This document shows positions 34,086 to 41,043 of a stretch of 42,116 bases of DNA, in pieces. The notes under the pieces are model-generated. The model searched no databases. It worked only from the letters and a program-made list of their open reading frames with translations, and was not told where the DNA came from. Origin of the DNA: CAADGN01 sp035443945 (GTDB lineage Bacteria > Planctomycetota > Phycisphaerae > Phycisphaerales > UBA1924). The translations under genes and the position numbers were made by a program. Position 1 is the first letter of the stretch; every line of letters starts with the position of its first letter. Location of the stretch: NCBI GenBank assembly GCA_035443945.1, contig DAOMNQ010000025.1:1-42116 (forward strand), written 5' to 3'.

Positions 34086-34697
34086 ATGAGCACCGACAAC
34101 GGCCAGCAGACGTGGGCGGAGAAGAAGATCTTCACGACCGGCGAGGCCGCCGAGGTCTGCAAGGTCAGCCAGCAGACCATCATCCGCTGCTTCGACTCGG
34201 GGCGACTCGCCGGGTTCCGCGTCCCCGGCTCCAAGTTCCGCCGCATCCCACGCGACGAACTGATCCGCTTCATGCGCGCCAACAACATCCCCACCGACGC
34301 CCTCGAAGGCGCACGCAAACGCGTGCTCGTCGTGGACGACGACGAGCGCATCCTCGAACTCTTCCGCGACGTCATGGGCGGCGACGAGCGCTTTGAACTG
34401 CGCACCGCCGCCACGGGCTACGACGCCGGCATGCTCACCGAGAGTTTCCGCCCCCACGTACTCATCCTCGACTACATGCTCCCGGACGTGAACGGAAACG
34501 TCGTCTGCAAGCGCATCCGCGAGAAGCCGGAACTCGAAGGGACGCGGATCATCTGCGTGAGCGGGGTTGTGAACCAGGACGAGGTGGCCGCGCTGCGGCG
34601 TGCCGGCGCGGACGAGTTCGTCAAGAAACCGTTCGACGTCGGCGCGCTGTTGGAGCGCGTCGCGTCGCTGCTCGGCCTCGAGCACACCGACGCGTAG
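34086..34697 (+). CDS. Response regulator with N-terminal excisionase-type HTH
   Basis: A 203-residue two-domain regulator. Residues about 14-72 form a MerR/excisionase-like winged HTH (IFTTGEAAEVCKVSQQTIIR, GSKFRRIPRDELIRFM). Residues 78-200 form a receiver: acidic pocket VLVVDDDE, phospho-acceptor D129 (LILDYMLPD), and lysine in FVKKPFDV. The order HTH then receiver is the reverse of most response regulators. ATG 34086 follows AGGGACGG. The stop is four bases before the HDOD-kinase start, so the three genes form an operon. The kinase is the likely phosphodonor. Confidence 0.92.
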   Translation: MSTDNGQQTWAEKKIFTTGEAAEVCKVSQQTIIRCFDSGRLAGFRVPGSKFRRIPRDELIRFMRANNIPTDALEGARKRVLVVDDDERILELFRDVMGGDERFELRTAATGYDAGMLTESFRPHVLILDYMLPDVNGNVVCKRIREKPELEGTRIICVSGVVNQDEVAALRRAGADEFVKKPFDVGALLERVASLLGLEHTDA

Positions 34698-34701
34698 CCA
34701 C

Positions 34702-36963
34702 GTGATTGACCAGGCAGTCGATCCATCCCGCGCCCGCCACGCCGAACTGGTGCTCCAGCAGGTAGACGCCCTGCCCACGCTCTCGCCCGTCGCCACGCGC
34801 CTCCTCGCGGTCGGCAGCGCGGACGACGCCGACCTCGACGAGATCGTCACGCTCCTGGAATCCGATCCTGCGCTGACGGCGCGCATTCTCGGGCTGTGCC
34901 GGAAGGCGGCCCACGGGCTTGGCGACCGCGTCACCACCGTTCGCCGCGCCATCATCATGCTCGGACTCGAGGCCGTTCAGTCCTCCGTCCTCAGCGTCAG
35001 CGTCTACGACCTGATGAGCAGCCGCGCCGGCCAACGCCGCGAGCCGACCGCCCAAGGCTCCGCCGCATTCGACCGCGAAGGCTTCTGGAAGCACGCCCTC
35101 GGCGTCGCCTGCGCCGCCGAACTCTTCGCACACCGATACCGCAAACTCGGCGTGCGACCCGACGAGGCCTTCACCGCCGGCCTGCTGCACGGCGTCGGCA
35201 AACTCGCCCTCGACCTCGTCCTCCCCGAGGCCTACCAGCGCGTCGTGATGGTCGCCCAGCAGCGGGGCTGCGACAGCGCGGCCGTCGAGCGCACCGTCAT
35301 CGGCATCGACCACCACACCGCGGGGCGGCGCATCGCAGAGCACTGGGGACTGCCCGGCGAACTGCGGGACGTCATGTGGCTCCACGCCCAGCCGCTCTCC
35401 TCGCTCCCCGCAGATTCGCCCCGCGACCTCATCGCGTTGGTCACCCTCGCCAAGGCGCTCTGCCGCGAGATGCACATCGGATGGTCGGGCGACTTCGGCC
35501 CCCCACCGCCGTCACGCTCCGTCTGCGAGCAGGCTGGACTCGACGCCGCCGCCATCGACCACGTCGCCACCCATCTGCACGACTCCGCCGCGCAACGCTT
35601 CCAGGCCCTCGGGCTGGACGCACGCCCCACCCCGCAACTCCTGCTCCAGTCCATCGCCAACGCCAACCGCCGCCTCGGAGACCTCTACGCAGCCGCCGAC
35701 CGCCGCGCCCGGCAGGCGAAGCGCTCGGCCGTCGCACTCGAAGCCATCGAGGCCTTCCTCGCCGACCACGACGCCGCACGCGGAACCATCGAAACCATCG
35801 GCGCGATCGCACGCTCCGCCGCGCGCACGCTCGGCCCGAACCGCTGGAGCGCCCTCCTGCGCCGCCACGAAGGCGAACCCTGGCTCGCCGTCCGCTTCGG
35901 CCCCGAGGGACGCGTCGAGCACGCCGCGGCCGTGCCCCGCGACTCCTCATCAAAACTCAGCGCGGCCATCGCCTCCGGCGGGCGCAACGTGCCGACGCTC
36001 CCGTCCGGCGCGCTCGACGCGACCGGCCTCCGCGCCCAGCCGAGCACGGCCTTCCGCGTGCAGCGCGGGACGGGCGCATCGCAGGTCTGCCTGCTCCTCG
36101 CGGACGATCCGCCCGCAGCCAACGATCTGACGCCTGCCGATGCCTTGCTCGCCACCTGGGCGGCCGCGCTCGACGCCGCCGCCCGCCACGAGCAGGCCCA
36201 CCGCGTCAGCGAGCAACTCGCCGAGGTCAACCGCTCGCTCGTCGAGGCCCGCGACCGCCTCGCCGAGACCGAAGCCCTCGTGCGACTCGGCGAAGTGACC
36301 GCGGGCGCGGCCCACGAGATGAACAACCCGCTCACCGTCATCAGCGGACGCAGCCAGTTGCTCGCACGCCGCCTGAAGGACGACGCCGACCGCGCCGCCG
36401 CGGAGTCCATCGCGCAGGCCGCGGCGGAACTGAGCGACTTGATCACCGCGCTGCACCTGCTCGCCTCGCCGCCCGCGCCGGCGATCGAGCGCACCCGCCT
36501 CCGCGCCTTGATCGACGCCGCGATCGACGAGGCACACCGCCGAACGGGCGTTCGGCCCGAAACGGAGATCGACCTTGGCGACGCGCCGGAGGAGATCGAC
36601 GCCGACCGAGAACTGCTGGTGCGTGCCCTGTCCGAGGTGATCTGCAACGCTGTCGAGGCCGCCCCCGGGTGCCGCATCCGGGTTCTGGCTCAAACCGACC
36701 CCGTGGATAGCCGACTGTTGGTTCGGATCGTCGATCAGGGGCCAGGCATGTCGGCAAAGGCTGCGCGTCACGCATTCGACCCGTTCTTCAGCGAGAAGCC
36801 CGCCGGGCGACAGACCGGCCTCGGGCTGACCCGCGCACGCCGAATCGTCGAGATCCACGGCGGCGAGATCGCCCTCCAGAGCGAACCCGACCACGGGACG
36901 ACCGCCACGATCGCCCTCCCACTGCCTCGCACTTCATCCGGGGAAGGGAGTCTGGCCGCGTGA
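34702..36963 (+). CDS. HDOD-domain histidine kinase
   Basis: A 753-residue soluble sensor kinase. Residues about 10-230 are an HDOD domain (VATRLLAVGSADDADLDEIV, ILGLCRKAAHGLGD, and LLHGVGKLAL at the HD position). Residues about 270-450 are probably a GAF-like region. The phosphorylated histidine is H538 in AAHEMNNPLTVISGRSQLL. The ATPase has N649 (ICNAVEAA), then VDQGPGMS, FDPFFSEKPAG and GLGLTRARRIVE. There is no membrane helix. The start is GTG 34702, four bases after the regulator stop, with no strong ribosome-binding site. The stop overlaps the next gene as GTGA. HDOD fused to a kinase is uncommon; HDOD function is regulatory and not catalytic. Confidence 0.9.
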   Translation: MIDQAVDPSRARHAELVLQQVDALPTLSPVATRLLAVGSADDADLDEIVTLLESDPALTARILGLCRKAAHGLGDRVTTVRRAIIMLGLEAVQSSVLSVSVYDLMSSRAGQRREPTAQGSAAFDREGFWKHALGVACAAELFAHRYRKLGVRPDEAFTAGLLHGVGKLALDLVLPEAYQRVVMVAQQRGCDSAAVERTVIGIDHHTAGRRIAEHWGLPGELRDVMWLHAQPLSSLPADSPRDLIALVTLAKALCREMHIGWSGDFGPPPPSRSVCEQAGLDAAAIDHVATHLHDSAAQRFQALGLDARPTPQLLLQSIANANRRLGDLYAAADRRARQAKRSAVALEAIEAFLADHDAARGTIETIGAIARSAARTLGPNRWSALLRRHEGEPWLAVRFGPEGRVEHAAAVPRDSSSKLSAAIASGGRNVPTLPSGALDATGLRAQPSTAFRVQRGTGASQVCLLLADDPPAANDLTPADALLATWAAALDAAARHEQAHRVSEQLAEVNRSLVEARDRLAETEALVRLGEVTAGAAHEMNNPLTVISGRSQLLARRLKDDADRAAAESIAQAAAELSDLITALHLLASPPAPAIERTRLRALIDAAIDEAHRRTGVRPETEIDLGDAPEEIDADRELLVRALSEVICNAVEAAPGCRIRVLAQTDPVDSRLLVRIVDQGPGMSAKAARHAFDPFFSEKPAGRQTGLGLTRARRIVEIHGGEIALQSEPDHGTTATIALPLPRTSSGEGSLAA

Positions 36964-38144
36964 GCGCAACCCCCGACCAGCCCGGACGATCGGACACCCC
37001 AGGGCACGCCCGGCGCGCCCAGCGGCTCCCGACGACGCCCATCGGCGCGGGCGCGGAAGCCAGCCTCGCCGACGCCAACGCCCGACTTCTTATCGTCTCC
37101 ATCGACGCCGCCGAGCGGCAGCGGCTCGCCTCGGCCCTCGCCTGCGGCACGACGGCGTGCGAGCAGGCCGACTCCATCGCCGACGCTCTGGCCGCCGCCT
37201 CCACCAGCCGATTCGATCTCGCCATCATCCCCGCCGACCTGCCCGGCGGCGCGGGGTATGAACTCTCGCGCGCCCTGATCGAGATCGACGAATCGCTCGG
37301 CACGGTGATGCTGGCCGGGTCGGCCTCGCTCGACGACGCCGTGCGGGCCATGCGCGCCGGCGCGCTCGACCTCATCGTCGGCAACCTCGGCCCGACCGAA
37401 CTGCGCGATCGCATCGCCGCATCGCTGCGCCGCGCGCGCGCCGCCCGCGAACGCTCCGACCGCCTGCGCCGCCTCGCCAACGCCTGCCGCGAACTGAACG
37501 ACGCCCGCGAGGGCATGGCCTCGCAGGTCGGCTCGCTCTGCGACGACCTCGCCGGAGCCTACCAGGAACTGAGCGAGCAGATCACCCACGTCGGCGAGGC
37601 CGCCGAGTTCAACAGCCTCGTCCGCCAGGAACTCGACCTCGAAGCCCTGCTGCGCACCGTGCTCGAGTTCATCCTCGCCAAGATCGGCCCGACCAACGCG
37701 GCCGTCTATCTCCCCTCGACCAGCGGCGACTACTCACTCGGCGCCTACGTCAACTACGACTGCCCACGCGACTCGACCGAGGTCCTGCTCGAACACCTCG
37801 CGGGCGTGATCGCCCCGCGCTTCGAGCGCAGCGACGCCGTCGAACTCATGCCCAGCGAGGACGACCTGCACGCCCGCCTCGGCGACGCCGCCGACTGGAT
37901 CGCCGGCAACGCCCTCGCCTGCTTCTCCTGCCGCCAGGACGGCGAGTGCCTCGCGGTCGTCGCCCTCTTCCGCGAGCGCCGCACCGGCTTCAACGCAGAC
38001 GCCGTCCGCCTGCTCGCCACGATCGCCGATCTCTTCGGCCGACAACTCGCCCGCGTCATCCACGTCCACCATCGGCACCTGCCGAAGGACACGTGGGGCC
38101 TCCCCGGCGCAGCGGACGACGACGACATCGACCTGGCGGCCTGA
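36960..38144 (+). CDS. Degenerate receiver plus GAF domain protein
   Basis: A 394-residue protein, third gene of the operon, translationally coupled by a GTGA overlap. Residues about 42-150 resemble a receiver (ARLLIVSIDAAERQRLASAL), but the phospho-acceptor position holds proline (P91 in FDLAIIPADLPGG) and the acidic pair is broken. It is therefore probably a pseudo-receiver. A coiled coil follows (about 150-210, ARERSDRLRRLANACRELND). Residues about 215-370 are a GAF domain (LDLEALLRTVLEFILAKIG, GECLAVVALFRERR). The tail is acidic (ADDDDIDLAA). It may relay or modulate the kinase upstream; no output domain is present. Confidence 0.85.
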   Translation: MSATPDQPGRSDTPGHARRAQRLPTTPIGAGAEASLADANARLLIVSIDAAERQRLASALACGTTACEQADSIADALAAASTSRFDLAIIPADLPGGAGYELSRALIEIDESLGTVMLAGSASLDDAVRAMRAGALDLIVGNLGPTELRDRIAASLRRARAARERSDRLRRLANACRELNDAREGMASQVGSLCDDLAGAYQELSEQITHVGEAAEFNSLVRQELDLEALLRTVLEFILAKIGPTNAAVYLPSTSGDYSLGAYVNYDCPRDSTEVLLEHLAGVIAPRFERSDAVELMPSEDDLHARLGDAADWIAGNALACFSCRQDGECLAVVALFRERRTGFNADAVRLLATIADLFGRQLARVIHVHHRHLPKDTWGLPGAADDDDIDLAA

Positions 38145-38186
38145 CTCGCCGGGCACTCTCCCCCCCAAGCCGCCGAAACCGCAAGC

Positions 38187-38222
38187 CCCTTCCGCCGAAT
38201 CACACGCCGAAGGGCGGGTTTC
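38187..38222 (+). terminator. Weak hairpin after the signalling operon
   Basis: CCCTTC (38187-38192) and GAAGGG (38209-38214) form a short stem around a 16-base loop, followed by a GC stretch and only three T. A terminator is possible but weak. Confidence 0.3.
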
Positions 38223-38224
38223 AT

Positions 38225-38230
38225 TACACT
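38225..38230 (+). promoter_or_regulatory. TACACT -10-like box of the nfeD-flotillin operon
   Basis: TACACT lies 46 bases before the nfeD-like ATG, matching similar boxes before ppdK, trpS and the DUF202 remnant. Confidence 0.4.
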
Positions 38231-38276
38231 GGAACGAACTCGGCCGCTGTGGCCGACCGTCCGCAAGGGGGGTCGC

Positions 38277-38846
38277 ATGATCGACCTGCTGTTTACGGGA
38301 AGCGCAGTCTGGTTCACCATCCCGGCCCTGGTGGGCACCGTGGTCTTCGCGCTCAGGCTCGGGCTGATGCTCGTCGGCGGCGGCGGCGCGGACCTCGGCG
38401 ACGTCGACATCTCCGACGCCCACGGCGACCCCGGCAAGGCCTTCGAGGTGCTGTCGATCCAGTCCGCGACGGCGTTCGCCATGGGCTTCGGCTGGGCCGG
38501 GCTGGCCTCGCTCAAGGGTTTCGGCTGGTCGATGCCGACGAGCCTGCTGCTGGCGGCGGTGGGCGGGGCGGCGATGGTCTGGCTGCTGGCCGTCCTCCTC
38601 AAGGGCATGTACGACCTCGAAGCGAGCGGCAACGTCGCCATCGGCAACGCGATGGGGCACGAGGGGGACGTCTACGCGACGGTGCCCGCTCGCGGCGAGG
38701 GGCGCGGGCAGGTCCGCGTCGTGCTGGACCAGCGCCAGCGCACGTACACGGCGACGACGGAAGGCGAGGAACTGCCGACGGGGACGCGCGTCCGCGTCAC
38801 GCGCGTGAACGAGGACAACACCTTGACGGTCGCACGCGCGGGCTGA
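38277..38846 (+). CDS. NfeD-like membrane protein
   Basis: A 189-residue companion of flotillin. Three probable helices are near residues 9-34 (AVWFTIPALVGTVVFALRL), 63-80 and 84-108. The C-terminal OB-like fold (about 115-189) includes GHEGDVYATVP, GRGQVRVVLD and GTRVRVTRVNEDNTLTVA, as in NfeD proteins. A GGGGGG purine run precedes ATG 38277. Family role: membrane-microdomain partner of SPFH proteins; the exact activity is not certain. It sits 27 bases before the flotillin gene. Confidence 0.85.
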   Translation: MIDLLFTGSAVWFTIPALVGTVVFALRLGLMLVGGGGADLGDVDISDAHGDPGKAFEVLSIQSATAFAMGFGWAGLASLKGFGWSMPTSLLLAAVGGAAMVWLLAVLLKGMYDLEASGNVAIGNAMGHEGDVYATVPARGEGRGQVRVVLDQRQRTYTATTEGEELPTGTRVRVTRVNEDNTLTVARAG

Positions 38847-38873
38847 CCCCGCGCCGCGAAGGGAGACGGGCAC

Positions 38874-40499
38874 GTGAACGATTCGATCATGCTCACGCTC
38901 GCGCAGAACTCGGGAGGCGGCTCCAGCCCCGTGCTCGCGCTCGGGATCGTCGGCGCGGTGCTGATGATCCTGCTGTTCGTCACGGTGATGATCGTCAAGC
39001 AGTACAAGCGCTGCCCCTCCAACCGCATCCTCGTCATCTACGGCAAGGTCGGGGCGCAGCGGGCGGCCAAGTGCCTGCACGGCGGCGGCGCGTTCGTCAT
39101 CCCCCTCATCCAGGACTACGCCTACCTCTCGCTCGAACCGATCGTCATCGACATCCCGCTCCAGGGCGCGCTCTCGCTCAACAACATCCGCGTGGACGTG
39201 CCCTCGACCTTCACGGTCGGCATTTCCACCGACCCCGTCCTCATGAACAACGCTGCCGAGCGACTCCTCATGCTCCCCACCCAGGCGATCCGCGAGCAGG
39301 CGCAGGACATCATCCTGGGCCAGTTGCGCCTGGTGATCGCGACCCTGACGATCGAAGAGATCAACAAGGACCGCGAGAAGTTCATGAACCACATCAACGA
39401 GAACGTGGGCCAGGAGATCAACAAGATCGGCCTCGAACTCATCAACGTGAACATCCGCGACATCACCGACGAGTCGGGCTACATCGTCGCCATCGGCAAG
39501 CGCGCCGCCGCCGAGGCCATCAACCGCGCCAAGGTCGAGGTCGCCGAGCAGGAACGCACCGGCGCGATCGGCGAGGCCGCCGCCGTGCGCGAGCGCAACG
39601 TCCGCGTCGCCCAGGAGCACGCCCTCGCCGAGCAGGGCCAGAAGGACGCCGAGCAGAAGCAGCGCGTCGCCGTCGCCGCACTCGAAGCCCAGGCCGTCAC
39701 CGGTGAAGTCGAATCCAAACGCGACCAGGAGATCGCCGCCGCCGAACGCGAGGCCGAGACCATCGCGGCCAAGAAGAGGGCCGAACAGGAGCAGCGCATC
39801 CGCGTCGCCGAGGCCGAGGCCCGCGCCGTCGAGGGCGAGAACACGTCGTCCGCCCAGGTCGCGGAGAGCAACGCCAAACTCGCGGAGATTCGGGCTGAGG
39901 CGCGCCGCCGCGCCGAGGTCGCCGCCGCCAAGGCCGCCGAAGCCATCCTCGCCGCCGAGCGCGAGCAGGAACTGGCGCGGCTCTCGAAGGACGAACTGGC
40001 GCCGCAGGAGATCGAGAAGAAGCGCATCGAGATCGCCGCCGAGGCCGAGGCAGAGAAGCAGCGCCGCGAGGCCCGCGGCGAGGCGGACGCGATCCTCGCC
40101 CGCTACAGCGCGGAGGCCGAGGGCGTCCGCAAGGTGCTCGAAGCGAAGGCCGAGGGCTACCGCCAACTCGTGCAGGCCTGCGCCCAGAACCCGCAGGTCG
40201 CGCCCACGCTTCTCCTCATCGAAAAACTCCCGGAACTCGTCGCCGAGCAGGTCAAGGCCGTGCAGAACCTGCGGATCGACAAGATCACGGTCTGGGACTC
40301 GGGGCGGAGCGTCGAGCCGAAGAACGGGGGCACACGCGGCGCGACCGCCGACTTCCTCTCGGGCTTGATCGGCTCGCTGCCGCCGGTGCACGAACTGGCG
40401 AAGCAGGCAGGGATCGAACTCCCCGGCGCACTCGGCCGCGTCACCGACGACGCCGACGCCTCACCCGCCCCGCCCAAGCCCACCACCCGCAACCCCTGA
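38874..40499 (+). CDS. Flotillin-like SPFH/Band 7 protein
   Basis: A 541-residue flotillin. One helix near residues 20-42 (VLALGIVGAVLMILLFVTVM) anchors it. The SPFH domain covers about 50-220 (SLNNIRVDVPSTFTVGIS, GYIVAIGKRAAAEAINRAKV). A long Glu/Ala/Arg coiled coil spans about 220-420, with repeated RVAEAEARAVEGEN-like heptads. The tail (LAKQAGIELPGALGRV) is conserved in the family. GTG 38874 has GGGAG at good spacing. Flotillins organise membrane microdomains. It forms an operon with the NfeD-like gene. Confidence 0.93.
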   Translation: MNDSIMLTLAQNSGGGSSPVLALGIVGAVLMILLFVTVMIVKQYKRCPSNRILVIYGKVGAQRAAKCLHGGGAFVIPLIQDYAYLSLEPIVIDIPLQGALSLNNIRVDVPSTFTVGISTDPVLMNNAAERLLMLPTQAIREQAQDIILGQLRLVIATLTIEEINKDREKFMNHINENVGQEINKIGLELINVNIRDITDESGYIVAIGKRAAAEAINRAKVEVAEQERTGAIGEAAAVRERNVRVAQEHALAEQGQKDAEQKQRVAVAALEAQAVTGEVESKRDQEIAAAEREAETIAAKKRAEQEQRIRVAEAEARAVEGENTSSAQVAESNAKLAEIRAEARRRAEVAAAKAAEAILAAEREQELARLSKDELAPQEIEKKRIEIAAEAEAEKQRREARGEADAILARYSAEAEGVRKVLEAKAEGYRQLVQACAQNPQVAPTLLLIEKLPELVAEQVKAVQNLRIDKITVWDSGRSVEPKNGGTRGATADFLSGLIGSLPPVHELAKQAGIELPGALGRVTDDADASPAPPKPTTRNP

Positions 40500-40535
40500 C
40501 ACCCCCACCCCCACGCCAGTCCCCCGACCCCCCTC

Positions 40536-40577
40536 TGCCATTTGCTATTTGCCATTTGCCATTTGCTCTTTGCCCTC
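40536..40577. repeat. 7-nt tandem array at the 3' end of the dciA-like gene
   Basis: Six heptamers in register: TGCCATT, TGCTATT, TGCCATT, TGCCATT, TGCTCTT, TGCCCTC. The variant unit TGCTATT (40543-40549) supplies the TAG stop of the minus-strand gene, and the units encode its last residues (MANGK). A related array lies at 40966-41000. Confidence 0.85.
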
Positions 40578-40916
40578 CCGCATCACCACCCGCCGTATCC
40601 CCCCCCCCGCGCGGACCTGGAGCGCAGCCCGTCCCCCCGAGCGCAGCCACCGATCCACGCGGAACCGCGTCGCCCCATCCGCCACCTCGACAGTCACCAC
40701 GCCACCCGCGAAGCGCACCACCCGCGACCGCTCCGCCAGGTCCGCCGGGCAGAGCGCGGCCCACGCCCCGGCCAGCCCACCCGTCAGCCGACGCTCGCGC
40801 TCCAAGCCCTCCGCCACGGCCCGCGCCGCAGCCCCGACCGCAACCCCCGGCTCGCGCACGGCGCGAAACTTCTGCAAACGCGCGATCTCACCGGCCGCAT
40901 GACCCGCCCGCCTCAT
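40545..40916 (-). CDS. DciA-like (DUF721) protein
   Basis: A 123-residue protein with a DUF721 pattern: a basic helical start (GEIARLQKFRAV), then GGLAGAWAALCPADLAERSR, FAGGVVTVEVADGATRFRVD, and LRSGGRAALQVRAGGG with a final VIRRVVMRE-type strand. DUF721 includes DciA, the replicative helicase loader partner of bacteria lacking DnaC/DnaI. ATG 40916 is preceded by a weak AGGATGG. Its C-terminal residues and stop are encoded by the heptamer array. A similar array lies 50 bases beyond its start. It converges with flotillin and diverges from an ABC transporter gene. The family call is by pattern only. Confidence 0.68.
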   Translation of the reverse strand: MRRAGHAAGEIARLQKFRAVREPGVAVGAAARAVAEGLERERRLTGGLAGAWAALCPADLAERSRVVRFAGGVVTVEVADGATRFRVDRWLRSGGRAALQVRAGGGIRRVVMREGKEQMANGK

Positions 40917-40965
40917 GCCGCCATCCTACCACCAGCCCGCTCTCCCCCGCCCGACGCCTCTCAAC

Positions 40966-41000
40966 TTGCCCCTTTGCTCTTTGCCATTTCGCTTCTCCCT
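40966..41000. repeat. 7-nt tandem array between dciA-like and ABC genes
   Basis: Five heptamers in register: TTGCCCC, TTTGCTC, TTTGCCA, TTTCGCT, TCTCCCT. They are of the same TTTGCCA/TGCCATT family and orientation as 40536-40577, so the dciA-like gene is flanked by directly oriented arrays. Confidence 0.65.
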
Positions 41001-41043
41001 CTCCTCCTCCGGCCTTCCCCCTCCCACGCTACCCTCCCTCCCC

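Noticed and set aside
37734..40391. Long minus-strand open frame (885 codons) antisense to the GAF gene, nfeD and flotillin
   Set aside because: It spans three well-supported genes and an intergenic region and has no recognisable domain; high GC suppresses stops.
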